A DNA stretch of 64,000 bases from Aptenodytes patagonicus (lineage: Eukaryota; Chordata; Aves; Sphenisciformes; Spheniscidae), in contig NC_134970.1 of assembly GCF_965638725.1 (NCBI RefSeq), forward strand, positions 5,585,001-5,649,000. Direction: 5' to 3'. The notes under the pieces were generated by a model. That model was not told the origin of the DNA and did not search any database. It saw only the letters and a list, made by a program, of their open reading frames with translations. Shown here in pieces: positions 54,701 through 64,000 of the stretch. Position 1 is the stretch's first letter, and every line of letters starts with the position of its first letter. The position numbers and the translations under genes were made by a program.

Positions 54701-57498
54701 CAGAGGAAGGTATGCTGGAGAATGGCAGCTGTCCATCAAGCAGAGCCTGCCCTCAGCTACAGTGAGTTGCACACATCTGGGGCTTGAAGCTCAGCCAGCT
54801 GAACCCATTCCACGCTACCTGAGCGAGGCAAGCAGGACAGTCATGGAGATGGCAGCCAGGTCCAACAAAGTCTAGGTCATCAGGGAAGTTTGTAGTGATG
54901 AAGCAGGTCCAGTCAGAATCAGGCCTAGGCAGCACCAGGTGGGTCCACGGTGACCAGGCAAGGCTACAGCTACGCTAGGAAGTCTATCGGCAGATTGAGA
55001 TCTGGATCGGGGAGGGTCAATAGCCAGGCAGAGGCACAGCCCTGGCTGGAGACCAGTCCTCCTGCAGCATAGCTGGGGAAGGATTGAGGAGCCAGGGCCA
55101 AGCTTAAATAGAGCTTCTGGGCCAATGGGTGGAGTGGGGAGAGGCCCCAGGTGAGGCTGGTCAGGGCCAGTGAGGCTTATTAGTGCCCTTGGGGGGCCTA
55201 GGTGGGAGTTAGGGTGTGGATAGGTTGGTGTTAGTGGCTGACTTTGCATTGAGGTGGAGTGTTTTCCTGAGCTCTTCTGCTGGCTCAGGTGTGGGGTGAT
55301 GAACATCTTGAGCCCCCACAACAATTTACAAGGGAGTGCCTGTACTCTGGTGCATTCTCCTATTCCAGTTTTTCATCTGCATCTGACCCTTACCCTACTT
55401 GGCATCTCCTCTAACCCCCGGGACCTTCTGCTACTCCTGCCTTAGGAAAATCCCAGGCTTTCCTCAGCACCTGCCTTCTCTGGCTGGGCTGGTACTAGGC
55501 TGGTAACCAACCTGGCCTGTCCCTCCCCACCTCTTTCAGGGCTTTGGAAGATCTCCTGGGACCTGCCGTAATGCACCACAGGGTTGTTTTGTTTTGGGGT
55601 TTGTTTTTTGCAGGGTCAGACTGTAGTGCCGAGGCTGCCCCGGTTGCTGTTTCCTCCTGCCTGGGTTATGCAGAACAGCCCGTGTCCTGCAGCCACACGG
55701 AGCTGCTGAACCTTTCCCATCGCAGCTCGGAGGGCAGCTGCAGGGCAGGTGCCATCTGCGCTTTTCCTACAACCCTGTTGGCCCCAGTGGATGGGAAAAT
55801 TGCAGGTAAATATGAATTTATAGCCTGGTTCCTTGGGGAAATGAGGTTGTGCTTTGTCCTGTCTGCCCATCTGTCTCCCTTCCATTTATTCCATGCATCA
55901 GTGTGTGCTTCCCTGCCTCAGTTTCCCCACCTGAAAAATTGTAGTTCCTGCTAGCGTTTTGAGATCTAGCAATGGAAGTGCTGTGCGTGAGCTCTGGGCT
56001 CTTCTTATATTTATTATCACTGCTAGCGTGTGCAACCCTGTTGCTGATCGACCCTCACTGGAGCATAGGTGCCTTAGCGGGAGCTCTGTGACTATTTATT
56101 TTCCACCAACGCTCAGACTGCAGGTTGCTGTGGGATTATGTGTACCAACTCCTCTCTGACAGCCGCTATGAGCCTTACATCAAGTGGGAAGACAAGGAAG
56201 CCAAGGTCTTCCGGATCGTTAACCCAAACGGACTTGCCCAGCTCTGGGGGAACCATAAGGTAAATGGAGTTGAGAACAAATCTGTCAGTCCTGGGCTTCT
56301 GCATGTTGCCTTCATGACCTGTTCCCCAGAGCTGATGGCAAAGGGATTGGTAAGGGTGAGACAGAGTGGGCGCAGGGCTACTGAGAGATGCCAACCTCCT
56401 GGTGATTAAAGAGGGCGGCTTTTTCATCCCCTGGAAGGCAAACCATGATGGCTGTGGACCCAGAAGCAAGTCTGGGTTAGAGACCCAGACCCACACTGCA
56501 GCCTGCAATGCCCAAGAACCACCTTGAATGTCCCACATGTGGTCCTGCTGCAGACAGACTCAAACCAGGTGTTGGTGCTTGCTTTTACTCAACGCCCCCC
56601 CCCCCCAATTCTTTTTTCCTTCCAGAACCGGATGAACATGACATATGAGAAGATGTCACGAGCGCTCAGACATTACTACAAACTCAACATCATCAAAAAG
56701 GAGCCAGGGCAGAAGCTGTTGTTCAGGTGAGATGAAGCAGATCAGAGAAACGAGCTGCCTGGGACAGTGCAGATGGGGCACGGGAGGGCGGTGAGCTCCA
56801 GATGTTGGCAGCTGCTTCATCCAGCAAGATCCTCCCCTGCAAATGCAACACCCCGGTGGGTTTGTGTCCAGGCTCTGTCCTGTGCAAGCTGGGACCTGGG
56901 CTGCCTGGGCTGCGGGTCCCATCCGATGCACATTCCAGGGCTGTGGGCCAGCAACCTGCCCCGGGGCCAGCATCCTCTCCTGCGTGGGGTCCAGCTGGTG
57001 CCGGAGGAAATGCCCCTGAGCCCACCCAAGCTGGACAGGTCCCTCCTGTTCCCCAGTGACACCAGGTCTGAAGTCCACCTCCAGACAGAGGAAGGGGTGG
57101 AAATAAGTCAGGAACCTCCTGTTTTCAGTGCTGGCTGCTTCCCTGGGACTAGTTTGGACTTAAAATGCCAGCTCTGGGCCGATGAGTGCTGAGCTTTGTC
57201 TTCCCAGGCTCAGTGCATCCTGGGAGCAAAGCAAGAGCTGGGCTCCTCAGCAAAGCCCAGGGATGGCAGATACCCTCCGGCGAGCTCCAGAGCTCAGCTT
57301 GATGAGGGCAAGGGCTCCAGCATTTGCAGCCTGGTTTGGGGCTGGGTTTGGACATGCCCTTAAAGCCATTGAAAAATGTATTGCAGGTTTTTGAAGACTC
57401 CTGGAGAGATCATCCATGAGAAATCCAGCAAACTGGAGCAGCTGGAGAATGAGGACCATGAGGATTTGAAAGAAGACCCACTGGAGGTTTCACCGTAG
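51726..57498 (+). CDS. ETV7: ETV7 (TEL2) ETS-family repressor, complete, 8 coding exons
   Basis: A nuclear ETS transcription factor related to ETV6, induced by interferon in human and lost in mouse and rat. Coding exons are 51726-51731, 53747-53864, 54159-54323, 54602-54709, 55614-55805, 56117-56259, 56626-56726 and 57387-57498. Total 945 bases, or 314 residues plus stop, compared with about 341 in human. All introns are GT-AG and in phase. The SAM/pointed domain spans about residues 43-115 ([46 protein letters not shown]). It is followed by a poorly conserved linker and then the ETS domain at about 200-282 ([38 protein letters not shown]). The recognition helix [14 protein letters not shown] carries R256 and R259. 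The tail is acidic. The first coding exon holds only ATG CAG; I chose it because the phase fits and human ETV7 also begins Met-Gln and continues with alignable residues. Confidence 0.93.
51827..51901 (+). repeat. Two poly-C tracts in ETV7 intron 1
   Basis: Fourteen C at 51827-51840 and seventeen C at 51885-51901, just after the first ETV7 donor. Further C or G runs flank them, so the first 200 bases of the intron are strongly strand-asymmetric. Confidence 0.85.
51902..53746 (+). other. ETV7: ETV7 intron 1 remainder
   Basis: About 1.8 kb of mixed composition between the two-codon first exon and coding exon 2. I see no repeat family or other exon. The acceptor is TCTTTTCCCCAG at 53746. Confidence 0.6.
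54860..55325 (-). repeat. Possible unclassified interspersed element in ETV7 intron 4
   Basis: The stretch is rich in short AGGTCC/AGGCAGAGGC-type phrases and ends in TTGAGCCCCCACA. It resembles LTR-type elements of birds and reptiles that begin TGTGGGGGCTC on the opposite strand. The pentamer AACAA occurs at both presumed edges (54866 and 55318 areas) and could be a target duplication. There is no coding content. The family assignment is a guess. Confidence 0.35.
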
Positions 57499-58390
57499 GA
57501 AATCTTTGAAGGTGGCACTTGCAGTGCATTGCAGACAGGCTTGTGCTCCGCTGGGAAGTGCCGGTGTCTCTTGCATCTCCTGGACAGGAGGCCACAGAGC
57601 TGGTCCTGGATTTCAAAACCTGCCCTGAGCCAAAGCTGTGACATCTCTAAGGCTGCATTAGCAAAACACACCGAGAAACTGTCCCCCAGCCCCAAAAGCA
57701 CAGATGAACATGTGGGCTGGTCTTCTGCTCGCTTCTCTTGTATCCTCTGGGAGGGAATGTGGTATTTTTGCTCTGTAAATTTTGATGCTTGTCTTTTAAG
57801 GTTTAAACTTGCTGGTAAAGACTGCTCCGTTCTTACAGCGAGATGTGCTGAGTGGAGAGCACCGGAGCACGTGCTCCTGGTCAAAAGCACTTTGGTAGAT
57901 GTTTGCAGAGAGCAGCGGCCCTAAGTGTGAACACGCTGCTCTGAATCTGAGCCGTGTCCCAGATTCGAGAATGGACTTATATTGCAGATGTGCTGTGCAC
58001 TGTAATCTCTGTCTCCTGTGGGGTTGCTCCTGTGATTAAGGGTGGAAGTGTGCTGAAATATCTGCCTGGATCAGGCCTTGCTGGAGCTCCAGGCTGCACG
58101 GATGCCCTAAGCTGGGTCTCATTTTAACTCCTTTCCCTCCATGTAATGCTTTTTTTAATTAGCTGACTAAATAATGTGAAAAGAAACAAAGCCAGTAATG
58201 AATATGACCATACTCATCGTCAGACACGTGGTTATTTGCTTTGAGTCCGAAGCAGGGATACCTGCAACCCCAGGCACTGTTAGTGACCTGGAAGGAACAA
58301 TGTGTATGTGCTTTTTAAATCCGAAAATATCCACTAATATTTTCAGATTGCTTTTCATTGAGCAAATAAAATCCTGTGACTGTGTAAGGT
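57499..58390 (+). other. ETV7: ETV7 3'UTR
   Basis: About 0.9 kb runs from the stop codon to a canonical AATAAA at 58365-58370 (GAGCAAATAAAATCC), with a GT/T-rich stretch within 30 bases after it. No further coding exon is visible. Confidence 0.7.
58365..58370 (+). terminator. Poly(A) signal AATAAA of ETV7
   Basis: The first canonical hexamer after the ETV7 stop codon in an otherwise hexamer-poor 3'UTR, followed by TGTGACTGTGTAAGGTTG. Confidence 0.7.
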
Positions 58391-60590
58391 TGAAAAATCC
58401 CAATTCTTGCTAGTTGAAGGTCTGAAACTGAGAAATCCAAGCCTTCCTCATTTAAAACCAGCTTCTGTTGGCACCCGGATCTTGTCCCCATGCTCGGCAG
58501 CCCCTAAACAAGAGTGCAACAGTCCGAGCTGTTGGGTGAACGCCGTGCAAACACATGGCGTTTTGTAGCTACGTGGACAAGCACAGGTACAAGTCGTGAA
58601 GCAGCATCGTGTTTCATGGCTGATAGGAAAAGGTGAGTTCCTTCCAACCTTGGTTTTGTGCCACTGCAGAAATTATCCTGCTGCCTCCTATCTTTGCTCT
58701 GGACCCTTTCCCAAACCCGGGCTGCCGTCTCAGAGCTGCATCGGCGCTGCTTTTGGGGCAGCAATGCTGTGAATGGGTCTGGGAACTGTCAGTCTTGTGA
58801 AAAACTTCGGCAAGGGTTGGTGGCGGAGGTTTCTACCAAAACTGGTTGTTGCCAACCTGAAACTACGGTCCCTTTTGCTGTAACTGGTGTTGCTCCTCCA
58901 AAACTACTTTACACCCATTAACTGGAGCCTGGAGATGCTGGGGGGCTGTAGCCAGCAAGAGACGGTGGTGGGACACATGGTCGCTAGTTGGCAAAATGTC
59001 AACAACATGACATCTCTGGAAATGCTGGCTGAGAAGTTTCACTTCCAGAAAAGATCGCCAGCTTGTTGGCAAAACACAAGTGCTTGAGAAGTCAAGCGAT
59101 GGAGGAGAAGGAAACGAGAAGCTCTAGTGGGATAAATGAGCATAGCGTCACAGCCTTTGGGAGGTCCTAGCTAGGAAGGGAGGCTGAAATCTCTGCTAGG
59201 AGAGGGGGCTGGAGGTTACCCAGCACCCAGCCAAGCTGCAGCCTGGGGATGCACCACGCCAGGAAGGTACAGCGAAGCACCCAGACCTCATCCTTCCATA
59301 AAGGGTGCTTTTTGTCCCGGAGAAGACTAAAGCCAGATCTTTTTTGGGGTGAAATCCAGCAGAGAGTCGGTGTAAGTCCTGCCCAGCCCTGAGGGACAGC
59401 TTTGGTGGGAAAGCAGACCTCCTTCCTCGGCAACTGTCCCATCCTGGCTCTGCATCACGCTTGGGATACGCACCCATGGGTGCATTTTTCCTGACCTTCT
59501 CCTAACAAGACATCCCCCCTGCTTTCTTGCCGTGGAAACAGCCCTGATGACTCTTGAGCATCCCATCACTTCTCCAGCCTGCGTGGTTTGTTTTGTTGGA
59601 GCAGGCGATGACTGTGGTGCTTGTGCCGTGCTCGCAGGGAGCGTGCAAGATGCCCTCTCTTCACTTGTTTTTCCTGCGATGACTAAGGATCCTGTTGGAC
59701 TTGGACAGGGATTTTCTCTCCTGGTTGGGAAGCTGCCAAAAGCGCTCAACCTTCCTTGTGCCGCGCTGTGCTGCCGCAGCTCCGAAGGGATCTTGGAGGG
59801 TGAAAAATCAAATGTGCAAGGATGGGCTGCAATGACGAGCTCTTTCCATGTTCCCAGGAAGCCCTCGTGTCCTTCCCAGGGCAATGTGTCTCTTCTCCCT
59901 GCGGTAAACAGAGGCAGGAGGGCTGTAAACCTGCTGCTTTCCTGGAACGGGGACCCATCCCTTTCAGTAAACAGCTGAGTAACGGCTGCTTGCGCCGGGG
60001 CGTTTGGTGTGGGTGTGTGTGGAGGGAGAGCACACGGCAGTCAGTGACTTTTGCCATGGCTGAAGTCCAGGGGTGATGGCACGCAGAAGGGTGCCCCACA
60101 CAGGCTTTCCCAAAGGTTTGCAGGTGCTTCATTCCGTGGAGGTCGTCATCCTTGCTTCAGCAGCACCAGGTCTGGTGGTGTTTGGGGCAGGGTGTTGCAC
60201 AGCAGCAAGCGCCCACGCGTGCCCGCTGCTGCCTCGCGCTGCTCGTCTGCTGAGGGAAGCAGCTAAAATCAGTCCCGGGGGCTGGAGGAAAAGAGGATTT
60301 GCTTTGAGGGCTGGTGCCCACCGCCTTCTCGGATCAGAGACACCACACAAGTGGGCTGAGAGGTTTCCACTGAGGCCACACAGGTGCCATGTGTTGGCTG
60401 TGCCGTCTGTCCAAACCATGGCCGGTGCGGGGAGCAGTGGCTGCCCTCAACACCCCTGTCGTGGTTCAGATCTGAAACTGCAGATATTTTTGTGCCCGGG
60501 TGGCTGGTGTTGGCTCGAAGGGACCTTCGTGGTCCACTTAAAACACAACTGCCTCCAACACCCAGTTGGATCGGTTGTGGCTTCGGCTAG
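58391..60590. other. Intergenic sequence downstream of ETV7
   Basis: A GC-moderate region. Many short open frames occur on both strands, but none has a recognisable domain, repeat hallmark or exon pair. I see nothing I can name. Confidence 0.5.
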
Positions 60591-60594
60591 CCAA

Positions 60595-60863
60595 ATCATA
60601 GAATCATCATAGAATCATAGAATAGTTTGGGTTGGAAGGGACCTCTAAAGGCCATCTAGTCCAACCCCCCTGCCGTGGGCAGGGACATCTTCAACTAGAT
60701 CAGGTTGCTCAGAGCCCCGTCCAACCTGACCTGGAATGTTTCCAGGGATGGGGCATCCACCACCTCTCTGGGCAACCTGTGCCAGCGTCTCACCACCCTC
60801 AGCGTAAAAAATGTCTTCCTTATATCTAGTCGGAATCTACCCCCCTTTAGTTTAAAGCCATTA
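60595..60863 (-). mobile_element. CR1 LINE 3' end fragment, about 270 bp
   Basis: Same family and orientation as the copy at 47802. The two align base for base over about 230 bases with roughly 6% differences by eye, breaking off after TTTAAAGCCATT. The 3' end has three CR1 octamers with one shortened spacer (CATAGAATCATCATAGAATC). No useful coding capacity remains. Confidence 0.92.
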
Positions 60864-60900
60864 AAGCCAAACTTGGATAATTTAGTTTAAAGCCATTAAA
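60848..60900 (+). repeat. Short duplication at the CR1 5' truncation
   Basis: TTTAGTTTAAAGCCATTAAA occurs twice (about 60847-60866 and 60882-60901), separated by GCCAAACTTGGATAA. The first copy is CR1 body sequence; the second lies beyond the point where the CR1 ends. Confidence 0.8.
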
Positions 60901-60901
60901 A

Positions 60902-61160
60902 TCTTGAAGACCTCCAAGGATGGCAATCCCCCACCTCTCTTTACACCCATTTGAGGTTGTCCCAGCCTCCTGCAGAGGAGGCTTTTCCTGATGTCCAACC
61001 TCAGCCTCCCAAGCTGTGGCCTGTCTTGTCTTCTTCCCAAGAAATCTGGGTGTGTTGACTCCTGCCTTCTCCTGAGCCCGTTGTAACGCTCCGCACCTCG
61101 CAGCTCCCTGCAAGGAATACCTCTCCCTTGGTTTTTTCCATCTTCTGGAGCAAGTTCCTA
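60902..61160 (-). mobile_element. Second, older CR1-like fragment
   Basis: CTTGAAGACCTCCAAGGATGG, then GCTTTTCCTGATGTCCAACCTCAGCCTCCC are diverged forms of CR1 3'-region phrases from a different subfamily than the adjacent copy. If so, the younger CR1 lies directly beside an older one. Divergence is high and the borders are uncertain. Confidence 0.5.
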
Positions 61161-63060
61161 TAAATAGGCCAATTACCCCTGCTGTGTCCCTGGGCTTTCA
61201 GTTCTGCTTTTCCCTCCAGTGTCGCTGGCCTGAAGACACCAACCTCAGCATTGTGTGCTCCCTCCACGTGACCGCGTTTCCAGCCAGCTTCCTCATTCTC
61301 TATTGGTGTTGATGAGAAAAGCGGACAAACTGGGATCCAGATCTCTTCCCTCAACTCTGGCAATGGGCTTTTGGTTTGTCTCAGGTCTCCTGCAAACATC
61401 TTTTTCTTATGCCTCTCTCCCATTAGGTTTTAGCATGTCCCAAATCCCAGAAGGGACCTGAACTTGGATAAAGGTCTGGATCCAAAATCACAATTCAGGT
61501 CAAGATTTTTTCTGGAGTCACTTTGGGTACCCCATCTTCAGGCTGTGTCCAGAAATGCTCCTGCAAAAGCCTGCAAGAGGCCATAAGTCAATGCTGATTC
61601 CCAGTTTAATCATGAGAAGCTCTCCATGAGCAGGGATGGTGTTTGGACCCATCCTTAGATGATCTCCAGCAGCAAGATCTCCAAACTGGAGATGGCCAAA
61701 CTGTGCCCCGTTGCCAGAGTGGATGTGGTTTTTTGTTATACGGATGTTGCAGAGAAAAAACAAACAAAATTGATTGTGAAACTCCTCCTCACCCACTGGA
61801 ATTGACCTGCTTATGAAAGGACGCGGTCATATGCTAGTTAGCAGCACGGAGCTCCTGATGGATGGTTTAATTATTTATCAGAAGTAGATGGGGATGCTGA
61901 AAAACAAAGCCAGGTGATTCCTAATCAATACCAGACTGATTCATCGGTGTAGGCTCAGGAGAAGCGGAGGGAAATGGACTGGCTCTCTCCCAGTTATAGG
62001 AAATTATGGCACAGAAAGTTCGTAGAAACAGAAAGAAAATAATCCTGGGCTGGTTCAATTGCAAGCTGAACCCATTATCAGGAAAAGACCATTTTTTATC
62101 TGGGAGGGACCTGGGCAGCACATCATCCCAGCTGAAAACTAGAGCAAATGCAGCGCTGCTCAGGTGGAAATCTTGCCGAAGGGTTTTCCAAAGCCAGCGT
62201 GCCGGCAGCCACCGCCCGGCAAATGCATCCTCATGCAGCACCGTCCCTGCAAGGTGCAGTGCGAAATATTGCCATCAGATGGCAAAATAGCAATGAGGAT
62301 GGCAGGCAGCAGCCTGCGGGAGGGTGCAACAGGGACGGGGGTGCGGGGGGATGGCTGTGGGGCCAAATGGATCTCTGGTGTAAGAAGAAAGGCTGAAGAT
62401 TTGTTTGGCCAAGGGGCAGATTGCAGATGTTGGGATGTGCAGATCTGTGTTGTGCGGGTTCGGCCCTGGGCGATGCTCTGCCCCGGGGCAAGGCTGAGTG
62501 GGAGCCATGCAGGTGCAAAGGATTCGGGTCGTGAAGCCGGTCCCGTTTCATGTTTTAGGGTGGGTGCACAGGCTGTCTGAAGGACCCCTGGGTGGGTTTC
62601 AAAGACGTTGCAGCCCAGCCATGCTCGGTGTTGGGCAACAACCTGATAGCACCGTGCCCCAAAGTGTCTGCGGTCCCACAGCAGCCCCCGACATTGACTT
62701 TCCTGGAAGCTCCTGGGATGCGAGCAGGGCAATCTGCTTGCTGCACTGAAACCCCATTTATCTGAGACGCTTGTGACTTCTCCTTACAAAAACAACCCAG
62801 AAAAGCCCATACATGGCATCACACCTATTAAAAACACCCAACAAAACAAACCAAAACCAAATGCCAAACAGCTGGCTTAGATAGCTGGTTTCAAAGGCCA
62901 GCGCTTACACCAGATGACAGGTGACTTTTATGCTGTTTTGCTGCTATTTGTCATAAGGAAACTGTTTTCTCCTTCAGTGAAACTCACACCTGCTGGTTTT
63001 CCGCCACGAGGGAGGTGATAGCGGGGATCCCAGGCGGAAGCATTGGCCGCTCTGCTACCT
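61161..63060. other. Intergenic sequence, nothing recognised
   Basis: No recognisable gene or repeat family. The only local structure I note is a 17-base near-perfect palindrome TTGCCATCAGATGGCAA at 62269-62285. Confidence 0.5.
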
Positions 63061-63069
63061 GAATGGCTG

Positions 63070-63118
63070 CTAAAAATAGGACTTAATTCAGTCAGGCGCT
63101 GGCTCTGGATATAAAAAA
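63070..63118 (+). promoter_or_regulatory. Candidate promoter: MEF2-type site plus TATA box
   Basis: CTAAAAATAG (63070-63079) matches the MEF2 consensus YTAWWWWTAR exactly. Thirty-one bases on, TATAAAAAA (63110-63118) is a good TATA box followed by GC-rich sequence, the usual TATA context. E-box CACCTG (about 62987) and CAGCTG (about 62870) lie upstream. A start of transcription near 63140 would be expected. The gene, if any, is unknown. Confidence 0.4.
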
Positions 63119-63180
63119 GGCGCCTCCCGGGAGAACCTGACAACCCTTAGTGCCCGTGGCCAAGGAGCTTGTCTTGACAT

Positions 63181-63212
63181 ATGTCCAGGAGGGCAGAAAT
63201 ACTGATGGAAAG
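63181..63212 (+). CDS. Possible first coding exon of an unknown gene (low confidence)
   Basis: About 70 bases after the TATA box an ATG opens a short frame (MSRRAEILME, then a split codon). It reaches a donor GGAAAG|GTAAAT after 32 bases. No continuation exon is identifiable before the window ends. I do not recognise the peptide. In human the next gene beyond ETV7 on the same strand is, as I recall, BNIP5; I see no similarity to it. It may be chance. Confidence 0.2.
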
Positions 63213-63219
63213 GTAAATA

Positions 63220-64000
63220 CCAAAAGAGCAAATAAAGAATGATGTGGCCAATGTACTGGAATCGAAGTAGGATGGGGGTTGTTGCTTTGCTGTGATTAAA
63301 TCTAGTTGAATGACTTATTATTGGGTGGTCGGGTGGCTTTGGTGTTGGCTTGGATGAAGGAAACGTGCCTTCTTGATGTGAAAAAGGCCAAGCTGGGGCG
63401 GGTGAGCATGCTTGTGCGTTGTGATGATGCTCATCCAGACTGAGCGGAGGCTGATGCCCAGCTCCAGGGCGGTTTGTACAGCCGAGAGCGCCAGATTTCG
63501 GTGTCGGCTTCCCGCGTGGTGTTCAGTGGTGCAGAAAGTCTGGTTTGGGTCTGGTTTCCTTGAAGGGTGAAATCGGTTTCGGACGCAGAGCCACCACGAG
63601 GCACAGGCATGGCGCTCTGTTTTTTCAACAGTAACATCTCCTGTTTAATTTTGCCTGTAAATGTGGAGGAAAAGGGTGATGGGAAAGACGAGGACCAGGC
63701 GCTCCGAGCTCCTCTAGCAGCCCTATGCTGGTGGAAGCTCATGGAGGGGCTGCGTCATCGCAAGGTGCTCAGCCAATATTGGCAGTGACTGAGGGCATTT
63801 GCACGTTGCCCTTGGCCTCTCCAAGGGCTGGAAGCACCCGGCCTTGCTGAGGAGTGGTTTTTTTTTCTTTAACAGCCAATACTTTAAGGGGAGATACTAA
63901 AAAATCTGCGTTGTGTGATTCACTGGGGGAGAGGTGCTCCTGGTGTGTAGTTTTTCACTGTAGTATGGGAATATGTTGCAAATAGGAAGATACAGCACCA
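63220..64000. other. Window end, no gene recognised
   Basis: A short open frame on each strand lies between 63430 and 63790, without domain or exon signals. Nothing else is supportable. Confidence 0.5.

Overview
The window is vertebrate, almost certainly avian, nuclear DNA. The genes are split by GT-AG introns. The repeats are bird-type: two CR1 LINE 3' ends with the CR1 terminal octamer, and one solo endogenous-retrovirus LTR of a kind I associate with Neoaves. Two CpG-rich promoter islands stand out of AT-richer introns. Three conserved genes form a block that matches human 6p21.31 in reverse order: STK38 (+), KCTD20 (-), ETV7 (+). I would expect this to be the region homologous to chicken chromosome 26, but that is recollection, not something computed here.

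Layout. 1-1.26 kb is upstream sequence with no gene I can support. About 1.3-2.2 kb is a CpG island with three NRF1 motifs and the untranslated first exon of STK38. 3612-15726 holds the complete 465-codon STK38 (NDR1 kinase) reading frame in 13 coding exons, followed by a long 3'UTR ending near 18.86 kb. 19.88-51 kb is KCTD20 on the minus strand. Its 3'UTR of about 3.1 kb comes first in window order, then seven coding exons (28487 down to 23020, 418 codons), then a 22-kb first intron, then an untranslated first exon in a second CpG island at 50.8-51.8 kb. ETV7 starts from the same island in the opposite direction. Its eight coding exons run 51726-57498 (314 codons), and its 3'UTR ends near 58.39 kb. 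From 58.39 to 64 kb I see no coding gene I can name. That stretch holds a CR1 pair and, near 63.1 kb, a TATA-containing promoter-like segment followed by a short open frame that ends at a splice donor.

How the genes relate. STK38 and KCTD20 converge tail to tail, with about 1 kb between their poly(A) signals. KCTD20 and ETV7 are head to head, with less than 1 kb between KCTD20 exon 1 and the ETV7 start codon, and a 15-bp minisatellite lies between them. The ETV7 side of this promoter carries an ISRE-like element directly next to an ETS site, which fits the interferon-stimulated behaviour known for human ETV7. STK38 is a Hippo-pathway NDR kinase, KCTD20 is a BTB protein linked to Akt signalling, and ETV7 is an ETS repressor. 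Nothing in the sequence suggests that the three share a pathway.

No wholly new biological system is evident. The best leads are the ISRE/ETS composite at the shared KCTD20-ETV7 promoter, the putative TATA/MEF2 promoter and first exon near 63.1 kb, the open in-frame extension upstream of the STK38 start, a GC-AG intron in STK38, and a first ETV7 coding exon of only two codons.
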